This document shows positions 47,374 through 55,957 of a stretch of DNA of 64,000 nucleotides, in pieces (positions within the stretch are counted from its first letter, which is position 1; every line of letters begins with the position of its first letter). The notes under the pieces are model-generated. The model was not told the origin of the DNA. It did no database searches and was given only the letters and a program-made list of their open reading frames with translations. Both the position numbers and the translations under genes were made by a program. Origin of the DNA: Streptomyces liliiviolaceus (lineage in GTDB: Bacteria; Actinomycetota; Actinomycetes; Streptomycetales; Streptomycetaceae); the NCBI RefSeq assembly GCF_018070025.1, contig NZ_JAGPYQ010000002.1, positions 2,449,293 through 2,513,292 on the forward strand, given 5' to 3'.

Positions 47374-48123
47374 TCAGCTGCGGCCGACGAGTTCGCGGGC
47401 CAGCCGCTCCCCCTGGGCCGCTGCCGCCCGGGGGCTCTCGATGGGAGAGGCGCCGGAGCCCTTGAACAGGATGTAGGTGACTCCGGACGCCGCTCCGCCG
47501 CCCTTCGGGTCGGGGCGGATCCCGAGGTTTCGGGCCAGGGCGTACGAGGCCTCGCCGATGATGTCCTCGGGGCCGATGTCGCCGACGACCGCGTACCGGA
47601 CACGGTCGCCGTGGATGACCGCGGCGACCGTCCCGCGCCGGACGTCGTGCTCCCGGTGGTTCCAGCGGTGGCTCGGTCCGGGCACGACCACGTACGGCAG
47701 TCGCTCGGCGCTCAGCTGGCGTCCGTCGGACTGCTGGAAGGCGGTGGTGTCGCAGAAGAGCGGGTCGGTGCGTTCGTTGCAGTGCCGGCCCGGCCTGCCG
47801 TCGCAGTCGATGTCCAGGTCGGCCTTCCAGAAGACGGCCTCCTTCCTGCCGCAGACCTCGATGTCCGCGGGCTCGCCGTCGTCGCTGCTGAAGCGGTCGT
47901 CCGAGACGGGGGCGCAGTCGCGTACGGCGGCCAGGAGTTCCGTGGCCCGGACGTTCCCCGGACGCGGTGCCTTCCGCGCGTCCGCGGCGCCGCCCGCTCG
48001 CGGGACGGTCCCCGCGCCGGGGCCGCCGTGCCCGGCCCCGGGCGGTGGGGCGGCGCCGGGGAGCACGGTGGGGGCGATCAGGGCGGCACCGGCCGCGGCC
48101 AGCATCAGTGACCGGACACGCAC
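47374..48123 (-). CDS. Secreted glycoside hydrolase family 75 chitosanase
   Basis: A 249-residue protein with an N-terminal signal region (RSLMLAAAGAALIAPTVL, followed by Pro/Gly linker). The GH75 core runs from VFWKADLDIDCDGRPG, with the Asp cluster of the family, through CDTTAFQQSDG, AAVIHGDRVRYAVVGDIGP (catalytic Asp/Glu region) to GVTYILFKGSG. GH75 enzymes cut chitosan outside the cell. GTG 48123 is chosen because AGGAGAGG lies 10 nt upstream and the signal peptide starts there. It is convergent with dhaM, 23 bp away. Confidence 0.85.
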   Translation of the reverse strand: MRVRSLMLAAAGAALIAPTVLPGAAPPPGAGHGGPGAGTVPRAGGAADARKAPRPGNVRATELLAAVRDCAPVSDDRFSSDDGEPADIEVCGRKEAVFWKADLDIDCDGRPGRHCNERTDPLFCDTTAFQQSDGRQLSAERLPYVVVPGPSHRWNHREHDVRRGTVAAVIHGDRVRYAVVGDIGPEDIIGEASYALARNLGIRPDPKGGGAASGVTYILFKGSGASPIESPRAAAAQGERLARELVGRS

Positions 48124-48480
48124 GATAAGAGACCCTCTCCTGAGCGGGCGCTGACGAACACTCAGCCCAATCTGGTGGGGGTCCGTCCGTGCGGCCACTG
48201 CTGGGGGGCCGTACGGTGCACGTCCGGCGGCGCGCCGGAACGTACAGGGGGATGTGTCGGGTGACGTGTCGTCGGGGGCCGGGTGGCCGGATTCGTCGAT
48301 GCCTCCGGCCACCCGGCCGCCCTCGCCGGCGCGGGATCAGCGACGACAGCGTTCCGCACCGTCGGCATGAACTTCCCTGCGACATGGGTCAGTTCAGCCG
48401 TTCAGAGGATCAGCATACGTAACGAACGGCCGAAATCGCGAACGGCGGCCCTCTTGTTGTGGCCCCGCATCGGACGCCAT

Positions 48481-48496
48481 ATTGGTCCGGACCAAT
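48481..48496. promoter_or_regulatory. DasR-like palindrome (dre) ATTGGTCCGGACCAAT
   Basis: A perfect 16-bp palindrome. DasR elements have TGGTC and GACCA half sites with a central TA; here the centre is CG but the halves match. It lies 34 bp upstream of the FN3 lipoprotein start and about 360 bp from the chitosanase start. DasR is the N-acetylglucosamine-responsive GntR repressor of chitin genes in Streptomyces. Confidence 0.6.
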
Positions 48497-48529
48497 CTCG
48501 TTGCGGAAACGTCGAGGGAGGGCAGGGCT

Positions 48530-49528
48530 GTGCGAGGCGTACTCCTGCGAGCCGCCGTGGTCTGGGGCGCGCTGCTCACGACGGTGTCCTGCGGTCTGAC
48601 CGGGGAGGACCCGGGCGGGGACGACCGGCCTCCCGGCGCTCCTGCCGGGGTCACCGCGGCGGCGGGCAGCGCGACCAGCGTCCATGTCATGTGGAACCGG
48701 GCCTCGGGAAAACCGGCGGTGACCCGCTATGAGGTGTATCGCGGCACCACAAAGGTGAAGGAAGTGCCAGGTTCCGAGTACATGGTGGACATCACCAGGC
48801 TCAAGCCGTCGACCATGTACGCCTTCTCCGTACGGGCCCGGGACGCCGACGGCAGGCTGGGGCCGCCGAGCGAGCGGGTCCGGGCCACCACGCCCGCCGC
48901 GACCGCGGCCGACGAGCGGGCCCCGAGCCGCCCGGAGCGGCCCGGCGGGAAGGCGGTCGGGAGCCGGGCCGCGCAACTGTCCTGGACCCGGTCCACGGAC
49001 GACCTGGGCGTGGCCTCGTACGACGTCTATCAGGGCGGCACGAAGATCCACAGTGTGGGCGGTGCCCAGACGGCGACCGTGGTCACCGGGCTGCGGCCGG
49101 GGACGCGCTACTCCTTCACGGTCCGGGCGCGTGACGCGGCGGACAACGTCTCGCCCGCCAGCGAGGCCGTCCGGATCACCACCGGGGCCGCCCCCGACGG
49201 CGCGAAGGGCGCGGGCACCGGGACGGGCATGGCGCCCTCCGCGTTCCGTGCCACCACGCACCGCAAGGACGGGGCGTACTACCTCGACCTGTCCTGGGTC
49301 GAGCCGGAGGTGGACGGAGTGATCACGGAGTACCAGATCCAGCTCGACCGGAAGCCGGTCACCTCGCTGGTCTGGGGCGCGACACCTCCGCCCGGCCGGG
49401 CGACCTACAGCTTCTACGTGGGCCGGGAGGCCGGGCTCACCCAGCGGGTACGGATCCGGGCGAAGCTGCCGGACGGCACGTGGGGCGCCTTCTCGGCGGA
49501 GCGGAAGGTGACGACCGGGCAGCCGTGA
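48530..49528 (+). CDS. Fibronectin type III lipoprotein
   Basis: A 332-residue exported protein. From GTG 48530, with GAGGGAGGG upstream, a signal peptide ends in lipobox TVSC. Two clear FN3 domains follow (about residues 45-130: VTRYEVYRGTTKVKEV; about 145-225: VASYDVYQGGTKIHSV), and a third less regular beta domain closes the protein. FN3 domains accompany chitinases and other polysaccharide hydrolases. The DasR-like site and chitosanase next door support a role at the chitin/chitosan surface (inference). Confidence 0.85.
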   Translation: MRGVLLRAAVVWGALLTTVSCGLTGEDPGGDDRPPGAPAGVTAAAGSATSVHVMWNRASGKPAVTRYEVYRGTTKVKEVPGSEYMVDITRLKPSTMYAFSVRARDADGRLGPPSERVRATTPAATAADERAPSRPERPGGKAVGSRAAQLSWTRSTDDLGVASYDVYQGGTKIHSVGGAQTATVVTGLRPGTRYSFTVRARDAADNVSPASEAVRITTGAAPDGAKGAGTGTGMAPSAFRATTHRKDGAYYLDLSWVEPEVDGVITEYQIQLDRKPVTSLVWGATPPPGRATYSFYVGREAGLTQRVRIRAKLPDGTWGAFSAERKVTTGQP

Positions 49529-49690
49529 GCCGGGATTCCTGCGTCCGGGGAACCGTTCACCTGTACGGTCCTGGCCCGCATGCGGAAACGGCGGCCGTCG
49601 CATTGGCTCGGTCCGAAGGCAGCACGGGCGTTCCCGACCCTCGGCGGCTCATGGGATGTACCGCCACCGTGCTGGCCGGAGGGCAGTCCT

Positions 49691-50257
49691 ATGCGTATCA
49701 CTCAGACACTCGTCCGCTCCGGGCAGGCCGTGGCGGTCGCCGCGCTGCCGCTGGCCCTCACCGCGGGTGTGCCCGGCGTGGCCGCCGCGGCCGCCTCGGG
49801 GATCGATGTGACCACCAGTGGCGGGACGGTGCAGGTGACCACCGCCGCGTGCGTCACCAGGTCCAACGGATCGATGGGGAACGCCTCGCTGCTCTCCAGC
49901 GGCCAGGCGAACTTCGCGCAGGGACGCCAGGTGACCCTGTCCGGGACCAGCGGCAGTCAGTCCGCGGCCTGGTCGAGCGTCACCTCCGGTACGTACACCG
50001 TCGTCGTGGTGTGCGCCGACGGGTCGACGGCGGGCACGCAGTCCGTGACCGTGTCGCCGGCCTCGACACCCACGATCTCCGCGACGAGGACGCCGACGGC
50101 CACCGCGTCACCGTCGCGCGGGGTGATGGGCGGCATGGGCAGCACCAGTCAGGACTACGGCACCGTCACCTACGCGGTCGGCGGGGTCCTGGTGGCCGCC
50201 GGGGTCGGGGCCACCGCCTGGGTCCTGCGCCGGCGCTCCAAGCCGAACCGTCTCTGA
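49691..50257 (+). CDS. Secreted surface protein with C-terminal membrane anchor
   Basis: A 188-residue protein with signal peptide ([28 protein letters not shown]), a Ser/Thr/Gly-rich beta domain containing two Cys (TTAACVTRSNG and VVVVCADG), a Thr/Pro stalk and a C-terminal helix YAVGGVLVAAGVGATAWVL followed by RRRSK. There is no LPXTG sorting motif. GGAGGG precedes ATG 49691. Similar small proteins lie on the Streptomyces surface; role unknown. Confidence 0.75.
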   Translation: MRITQTLVRSGQAVAVAALPLALTAGVPGVAAAAASGIDVTTSGGTVQVTTAACVTRSNGSMGNASLLSSGQANFAQGRQVTLSGTSGSQSAAWSSVTSGTYTVVVVCADGSTAGTQSVTVSPASTPTISATRTPTATASPSRGVMGGMGSTSQDYGTVTYAVGGVLVAAGVGATAWVLRRRSKPNRL

Positions 50258-50312
50258 CCGGGGCGCCTGTGACCGGGGCGGCTGTGACCCGCCACCTGTG
50301 ACCGAGCGCCGG

Positions 50313-50870
50313 TCAGAGTGTCGTGGAGCCCTCGGCCGGAATGCGTTCGAACTCCTCCAGCGCGTGCGTGAGCCAACCCGTCCAGAAGGTCTCCAGGTCG
50401 ATCCCGGCACGCAGGACGAGATGCTGGAGCCGGTCCGCGGGAGCGTCCTTGCCGGGTGGGAAGTCGCGCTCCTGGATCTCCTCGTACTCCGCCAACTGCC
50501 GCCGGTGCAGGTCGAGATGGCGGCGCAGATCCTCCCCGATGCCCGCGGTGCCGACCACCGCCGCCGCGCGCAGCCGCAGCAGCAGTGTGTCGCGCAGGGG
50601 CTTGGGGTCCTGGGAGGCCGCGGTCCAGCGGGCCAGTTCGGCGCGGCCCGCCGGCAGGACCTCGTACCGCTTCTTCTGGCCGCGGGCCGGCTGCTGGGAG
50701 GCGAGGGCCCTGATGGAGCCCTCGGCCTCCAGTCTTCCCAGCTCGCGATAGATCTGCTGATGCGTCGCCGACCAGAAGTAGCCGATCGACTTGTCGAAGC
50801 GGCGGGTCAGCTCCAGCCCCGACGACGGCTTCTCAAGCAGGGCGGTGAGGATCGCGTGCGGGAGTGACAT
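50313..50870 (-). CDS. PadR family transcriptional regulator
   Basis: A 185-residue protein with a PadR winged helix (HAILTALLEKPSSGLELTRRFDKSIGYFWSATHQQIYREL, residues about 5-45) and a C-terminal helical dimerisation domain (LLRLRAAAVVGTAG, LDLHRRQLAEYEEIQERDF). PadR proteins repress phenolic-acid or efflux genes. It lies 40 bp after fadH on the same strand and is probably cotranscribed. AGGA precedes the ATG. Confidence 0.9.
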   Translation of the reverse strand: MSLPHAILTALLEKPSSGLELTRRFDKSIGYFWSATHQQIYRELGRLEAEGSIRALASQQPARGQKKRYEVLPAGRAELARWTAASQDPKPLRDTLLLRLRAAAVVGTAGIGEDLRRHLDLHRRQLAEYEEIQERDFPPGKDAPADRLQHLVLRAGIDLETFWTGWLTHALEEFERIPAEGSTTL

Positions 50871-50910
50871 GGGGTCATCCTAAGGACGGGTCCGCGCGGA
50901 ATCCGGCGGC

Positions 50911-52926
50911 CTACAGCGCCGCCGCCAGCTCAGTGCCCTGCTTGATGGCCCGCTTGGCGTCCAGTTCGGCCGCCACGTCGGCGCCGCCGATGAGGTGCAC
51001 GCTGCGGCCCGCGGCGCGCAGTGCCTCGTACAGGTCGCGGCGCGGTTCCTGGCCCGTGCAGAGCACGATGGTGTCGACCGGCAGGACGGAGCTCTCGCCG
51101 TCGACGGTGACATGCAGTCCGGCGTCGTCGATGCGGTCGTACCGGACACCGGGGACCATGGTGACTCCGCGGTGCTTCAGCTCGGCGCGATGGATCCAGC
51201 CGGTCGTCTTACCGAGCCCGGCGCCGACCTTCGACGCCTTGCGCTGCAGGAGGTGGACGCTGCGCGGCGGGGCCGGCCGCTCGGGGGCGGCGAGGCCTCC
51301 GGGTGCCTGGTAGTCCATGTCGACACCCCAGTGCCGGAAGTACGTCGCCGGGTCCTCGCTCGCCTTGTCGCCGCTGTCGGTCAGGTACTCGGCGACGTCG
51401 AAGCCGATGCCGCCCGCGCCGAGGATCGCGACCCGGTCGCCGACGGGGGCGCCGTCGCGCAGCACGTCGAGGTATCCGACGACGCTGGGGTGGTCCACGC
51501 CGGGGATCTCGGGGGTACGCGGGCCGACGCCCGTGGCGACGACGACCTCCTCGTACGCGGCGAGGTCGCCGGCGGTCACCGGGGTGTTCAACCGGACGTC
51601 CACGCCGTGCAGTTGGAGCTGGGTGCGGAAGTAGCGGATCGTCTCGTCGAACTCCTGCTTGCCGGGGACCTTGCGGGCCACGTTGAGCTGGCCGCCGATT
51701 TCGCCCGCGGCGTCGTAGAGGGTGACGTCGTGACCGCGTTCGGCGGCACTGACGGCGCAGGCGAGTCCGGCCGGGCCCGCGCCCACGACGGCGATCCGCT
51801 TACGGGTACGGGTCGGGGCCAGGACCAGTTCCGTCTCGTGGCAGGCCCTCGGGTTCACCAGGCAGGAGGTGATCTTTCCGCCGAAGGTGTGGTCGAGGCA
51901 GGCCTGGTTGCAGCCGATGCAGGTGTTGATGGCCTCGGGGCGGCCGGCCTTCGCCTTGCTGACGAAGTCGGGGTCGGCGAGCATCGGGCGGGCCATCGAC
52001 ACCATGTCCGCGTGGCCGTCCGCGAGCAACTGCTCCGCCAGTTCCGGGGTGTTGATGCGGTTCGTCGTCACGAGCGGGATCGACACGGCACCCATGACCT
52101 TCTTGGTCACCCAGGTGTACGCGCCTCGCGGCACCGAGGTCGCGATGGTGGGGATGCGTGCCTCGTGCCAGCCGATGCCGGTGTTGATGATGGTCGCGCC
52201 GGCGGCCTCCACGGCCTTGGCGAGGGTGATCACCTCGTCGAGGGAGGAGCCGCCCGGGACCAGGTCCAGCATCGACAGACGGTAGATGACGATGAAGTCG
52301 TCGCCGACGGCTTCGCGTACGCGGCGGACGATTTCGAGGGGGAAGCGCGTGCGGTTCTCGTAGCTGCCGCCCCAGCGGTCGTCGCGCTTGTTGGTCCCGG
52401 CGGCGATGAACTCGTTGATCAGGTAGCCCTCGGAGCCCATGATCTCCACGCCGTCGTAGCCGGCGCGCCTGGCGAGGCGGGCGGCGCGGGCGTAGTCGTC
52501 GATGGTCCGCTCGACCTCGGCGTCCGTCAGGGCGCGGGGGGTGTAGGGGCTGATGGGGGCCTGGAGTGCGCTGGGGGCGACCAGGTCGGGGTGGTAGGCG
52601 TAGCGGCCGAAGTGGAGGATCTGCATCGCGATCCTGCCGCCTTCGCGGTGTACCGCGGCGGTGATCTCGGCGTGCTGTTCCGCTTCCGCCTCGGTGGTGA
52701 GTTTGGCGCCGCCCTCGTAGGGGCGGCCCGCCTCGTTGGGGGCGATGCCGCCGGTGACGATGAGGCCTACGCCGCCGCGGGCTCTGGCCGCGTAGAACTC
52801 GGCCATGCGGGTGAAGCCGTGTTCCGCCTCTTCCAGGCCTATGTGCATGGAGCCCATGAGTACGCGGTTCGGCAGGGTGGTGAAGCCGAGGTTCAGCGGG
52901 TTGAGCAGGTGCGGGTAGTGGGTCAT
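50911..52926 (-). CDS. fadH: 2,4-dienoyl-CoA reductase (NADPH), FadH type
   Basis: A 671-residue flavo-iron-sulfur enzyme. An old-yellow-enzyme TIM barrel (LNRVL... region with PNRVLMGSMH, EIMGSEGYLINEF) is followed by the 4Fe-4S cysteines CIGCNQACLDHTFGGKITSC, an FAD-binding GAGPAGLACAVSAAERGHDV and an NADPH-binding GAGGIGFDVAEYL. It reduces dienoyl-CoA in degradation of unsaturated fatty acids. ATG 52926 follows GGAGG; an in-frame ATG at 52956 is less likely. A palindrome lies upstream. Confidence 0.93.
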   Translation of the reverse strand: MTHYPHLLNPLNLGFTTLPNRVLMGSMHIGLEEAEHGFTRMAEFYAARARGGVGLIVTGGIAPNEAGRPYEGGAKLTTEAEAEQHAEITAAVHREGGRIAMQILHFGRYAYHPDLVAPSALQAPISPYTPRALTDAEVERTIDDYARAARLARRAGYDGVEIMGSEGYLINEFIAAGTNKRDDRWGGSYENRTRFPLEIVRRVREAVGDDFIVIYRLSMLDLVPGGSSLDEVITLAKAVEAAGATIINTGIGWHEARIPTIATSVPRGAYTWVTKKVMGAVSIPLVTTNRINTPELAEQLLADGHADMVSMARPMLADPDFVSKAKAGRPEAINTCIGCNQACLDHTFGGKITSCLVNPRACHETELVLAPTRTRKRIAVVGAGPAGLACAVSAAERGHDVTLYDAAGEIGGQLNVARKVPGKQEFDETIRYFRTQLQLHGVDVRLNTPVTAGDLAAYEEVVVATGVGPRTPEIPGVDHPSVVGYLDVLRDGAPVGDRVAILGAGGIGFDVAEYLTDSGDKASEDPATYFRHWGVDMDYQAPGGLAAPERPAPPRSVHLLQRKASKVGAGLGKTTGWIHRAELKHRGVTMVPGVRYDRIDDAGLHVTVDGESSVLPVDTIVLCTGQEPRRDLYEALRAAGRSVHLIGGADVAAELDAKRAIKQGTELAAAL

Positions 52927-52982
52927 TGGCCCCTCCGTGCGCGGCGTCGTCTCCATGGTTGTAGACGACGCCCGGGGGTTTA

Positions 52983-52996
52983 TGCAACTAGTTGCA
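52983..52996. promoter_or_regulatory. Perfect 14-bp palindrome upstream of fadH
   Basis: TGCAACTAGTTGCA lies 57 bp before the fadH ATG. The size and A/T centre fit a MarR or TetR-type operator. TGCAAC also occurs in the MarR-gene palindrome at 54604. Confidence 0.5.
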
Positions 52997-53079
52997 AAAG
53001 GGTGGGGCCCTGAATGTGACGAGAACCTCGCGTGGGGGCTGGGGGGGCGTTTGTGGGTGCGGGTCCGCTGGGGCTGGTA

Positions 53080-53617
53080 GCGCAGTTCCCCGCGCCCGTT
53101 TAGGGGGTGGGGGCTGGGGATGATCCGACGTGCGGGAGCGTTGTGGTTGCTCGCGCCGTTCCCCGCGCCCCTTTAGGGGGTGGGGGGCGCGGGAGCGATG
53201 CGGCCTGCGGGAGCGTCTTGGTTGGCCGCGCCGTTCCCCGCGCCCCCTCACGGGGTGGGGGTCCGGGAGCGATCCGACCTGCGGGAACGTCGTGGTTAGG
53301 CAGGGGGTGGGGGGCTCAGGAGCGATCCGGTCTGCGGGAGCGTCTTGGCTGGGCGCGCCGTTCCTCGCGCCCCTTCGTGGCGCGGGTCGCGCCTTCTAGG
53401 GGCGCGGGGAACTGCGCGGCCGACCACGACGGACCCGCACACACAAAACCGCGGCAACCCCCCAGGTTCCAGGGGCGCGGGGAACTGCGCGACCAGCCAC
53501 GACGGACCCGCACACACCAAACCTCGGCAACCCCCCAGGTTCCAGGGGCGCGGGGAACTGCGCGGTCGGCCACAGCGGGCCCGCACGCGCAAAGCCTCAA
53601 GCCCCGCCCCCTCCGAG
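53080..53617. repeat. Array of 73-bp repeats in two inverted groups
   Basis: The core GCGC(A/C)GTTCCCCGCGCCC occurs near 53080, 53153, 53228 and 53355 in one direction, with a damaged unit between the last two. Its complement begins at 53398, 53471 and 53544 in the other direction. Spacing is 73 bp where intact. Each unit also has a tail related to TGCGGG(A/T)CCGTCGTGGCTGG. The core is a well-known intergenic motif of Streptomyces. The array fills the gap between fadH and the methyltransferase gene; the last unit runs into the latter's 3' end. Confidence 0.85.
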
Positions 53618-54397
53618 CCCGCGTCGGCCGATGATGACGTTGGCGGGCAGGTCCTCCGAGGTCTCGATCCGCGGTATCAGGCCCGCCTCGGCGAAGAGCT
53701 CGACAGCAGGGCCCGCCTGCCGTTCGCTCGTCTCGACAAGCAGGCTTCCCCCGGGCGCCAGCCACTCCGGCGCCTCCGCGAGCACCCGGCGCAGGACGTC
53801 GAGCCCGTCCCCTCCCCCGTCGAGCGCGACCAGCGGTTCATGGTCGCGGGCTTCCGGCGGCAGGAGCCCCACCTCACCGCTGGGCACGTACGGCACGTTC
53901 GCGGCCAAGATCCCGATCCGCCCGCGCAGACCGCGTGGCAAGGGTCCGAAGAGGTCGCCCTCGTAGACCCGGCCGCGTCCGCCGACGTTGCGGCGCGCGC
54001 AGCGCACAGCCACAGGGTCGATGTCGGCGGCATGCAGCTCGGCAGCGGGGAGCGACGCCACGAGCGCCGCGCCCACCGCCCCCGAGCCGCAGCACAGGTC
54101 CACGACGACCGGCGCCTCGGAGGCAAGGGCGAGGGCGAGCCCGACGGCCTGCCCGACCAGGAACTCGGTGCGGCGGCGCGGCACGAAGACGCCGGGTTCC
54201 ACAGCGATCCGCAGACCGCTGAACTCGGCCCAGCCCAGGACGTGTTCGAGCGGCCGGCCCGCCGCACGACCGTCCACCAAGGCGGTGAGTTCGGCCGGAG
54301 TACGGGCCGCGGTGAGGAGGAGTCGTGCCTCGTCCTCCGCGAAGACACAGCCCGCGGAGCGGAGCGCGGTGACGACATGGGCGTAAGAAGGTGGCAT
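53597..54397 (-). CDS. PrmC-related protein N5-glutamine methyltransferase
   Basis: A 266-residue SAM enzyme with an N-terminal helical domain and Rossmann fold: VVDLCCGSGAVGAAL binds SAM, and the catalytic motif reads AANVPYVPSGEV. HemK/PrmC enzymes have NPPY; this paralogue group has N-V-P-Y. The substrate is therefore probably not release factor and is unknown. ATG 54397 is used with a weak AAAGG. The gene reads away from the divergent MarR gene. Confidence 0.85.
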   Translation of the reverse strand: MPPSYAHVVTALRSAGCVFAEDEARLLLTAARTPAELTALVDGRAAGRPLEHVLGWAEFSGLRIAVEPGVFVPRRRTEFLVGQAVGLALALASEAPVVVDLCCGSGAVGAALVASLPAAELHAADIDPVAVRCARRNVGGRGRVYEGDLFGPLPRGLRGRIGILAANVPYVPSGEVGLLPPEARDHEPLVALDGGGDGLDVLRRVLAEAPEWLAPGGSLLVETSERQAGPAVELFAEAGLIPRIETSEDLPANVIIGRRGLGGGGA

Positions 54398-54603
54398 GGA
54401 AGCCGAGGAGCCTTTCGGGAAACCGAAGGGCGCTCTCCGAGGCCGGCAGGGCCTAGGTCACCTGATGCCGGGGAGGACACGAGGCGGGAGCACCCGAACT
54501 GACACAGCGGTAATGGGTCCCACCTCCTTGGTCCGGACGGCTGGAGCAGTTCTCAGCCGGACGGCAACATTACACGCAGGCCTTCTGATTGCCTCATGCA
54601 ATT

Positions 54604-54626
54604 GATGGTTGTAGCGTGCAACCATC
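54604..54626. promoter_or_regulatory. 23-bp palindrome before the MarR gene
   Basis: GATGGTTG and CAACCATC flank a 7-nt centre, ending 17 bp before the GTG. Position and shape suggest autorepression by the MarR protein. Confidence 0.6.
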
Positions 54627-54643
54627 CGAGAAGGGGCAGACCC

Positions 54644-55141
54644 GTGACCGCAGCCGACGTGACCGCAGCCGACATCGCCATCGAGACCATCCACCACGAG
54701 ATGACGGCCTTCGCCCGTCGCGCCCGGGCCTCGGCCGGCCGTCTGCACCCGGAGCTGTCCCTGGTCTCGTACACGCTGCTCGGGCATCTGGAGGAGCGCG
54801 GCGGCTGCCGTGCCACCGATCTCGCCGCGCACTACGCGCTCGACAAGTCCACGGTCAGCCGTCAGGTGTCGGCCCTCGAAGGCGCCGGGCTGATCGAGCG
54901 GCGCTCCGATCCGCAGGACCAGCGCGTCCAGGTGCTGCACCTCACGGCGGCCGGGACGGAGATCCTCGCCCAGGTGACCGCGAGCCGCCGGGTGGCCTTC
55001 CGCGAGCGGCTGTCGGGCTGGCCCGAGGAGGATCTGCGACGGTTCGCGGGCTACCTGCAGCGGTACAACGCGGCCGGAGGCGGCCCGGAGCCGGGCCCGG
55101 GCACGGCCCCTGAGCCACGTCCGGCCCCGAGCCGGGCGTGA
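54644..55141 (+). CDS. MarR family transcriptional regulator
   Basis: A 165-residue winged-helix regulator: RATDLAAHYALDKSTVSRQVSALEGAGLIERRSDPQDQRVQVLHLT is the DNA-binding region at about 55-105, flanked by dimerisation helices. GTG 54644 is chosen because AAGGGG lies upstream and a longer frame begins inside the palindrome. It ends in a Pro/Gly-rich tail. Likely represses itself and the divergent methyltransferase gene. Confidence 0.9.
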   Translation: MTAADVTAADIAIETIHHEMTAFARRARASAGRLHPELSLVSYTLLGHLEERGGCRATDLAAHYALDKSTVSRQVSALEGAGLIERRSDPQDQRVQVLHLTAAGTEILAQVTASRRVAFRERLSGWPEEDLRRFAGYLQRYNAAGGGPEPGPGTAPEPRPAPSRA

Positions 55142-55228
55142 TCGCGCGTCCGGGCCACCTGCCCGCGAGCGGCTGACCAGCGGCGCCCGGGCACACAACC
55201 CCGGGCCCCGCCCCCCACTTCCCGCCCC

Positions 55229-55957
55229 TCAGCCGACCGCCACCACTCGCCCGTCCTCCACCCTGCCCGGCCGCTCCGGCACCCGCGCCGCCAGGAACCT
55301 CGTCCTGCGCCGCAGCCGGAAGCCCAGCGACTCGTAGAGGCGCAGGGCATTGGTGTTGTCCGCTGCCGCGTGCAGGAACGGTGTCTCGCCCCGGGCCCGT
55401 ATGCCGTGCGCGACCGCCAGCGTCAGCCGGGTCGCCAGGCCCTGACCGCGGACGGCGGCGTCGGTGCAGACCGCGCTGATCTCCGTCCAGCCGGGCGGAT
55501 GCAGCCGCTCCCCCGCCATGGCGACCAGGACCCCGCCCCGGCGTATGCCGAGGTAGGTGCCGAGTTCGACCGTGCGCGGCAGGAACGGGCCCGGTCTGGT
55601 CCGCTCCACGAGGGCCAGCATCTCCGGTACGTCGGCGGGGCCCAGCCGTACGGCCTCCGGGTCCGGCGCGGCGGCCAGACCGTCGTCGACGAACTGCACG
55701 CCCTCCCCGCGGAACGTGATCTCCCACCCCTGCGGGATCTCCCCGCGGAAGCCGGGCAGCGCGATCTCCTTGCCCGGCCCGGCGAGCGCCGCGACATCGG
55801 CCCAGTCGTCGGCGCCGGGGTCGTCGGGCAGCGCCAGCCAGGGCGACACGTCGGCCTGGTAGCGCAGCACCCGGCCGCGGCGTTCGGCGAAGTGGGCGTG
55901 CGGGCCGGTCAGCGACGCCCGTGCGGGGTTGTCCAGGACGTGGGGCGTGACGCTCAT
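55229..55957 (-). CDS. GNAT family N-acetyltransferase
   Basis: A 242-residue protein. Its C-terminal half is a GNAT fold with the acetyl-CoA loop VCTDAAVRGQGLATRLTLAVAHG and the motif NTNALRLYESLGFRLRRR typical of FR47-like members. The N-terminal 90 residues are a variable substrate lobe. The ATG overlaps the stop of the upstream reductase gene (ATGA), so both are made together. Substrate unknown. Confidence 0.88.
   Translation of the reverse strand: MSVTPHVLDNPARASLTGPHAHFAERRGRVLRYQADVSPWLALPDDPGADDWADVAALAGPGKEIALPGFRGEIPQGWEITFRGEGVQFVDDGLAAAPDPEAVRLGPADVPEMLALVERTRPGPFLPRTVELGTYLGIRRGGVLVAMAGERLHPPGWTEISAVCTDAAVRGQGLATRLTLAVAHGIRARGETPFLHAAADNTNALRLYESLGFRLRRRTRFLAARVPERPGRVEDGRVVAVG

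Noticed and set aside
46385..48385. A 666-codon minus-strand frame across dhaL, dhaM and the chitosanase
   Set aside because: Arg/Pro-rich shadow of three well-supported genes.
53080..53617. Possible CRISPR array
   Set aside because: Units are long, diverged, inverted half way and lack unique equal-length spacers; no cas genes are nearby.
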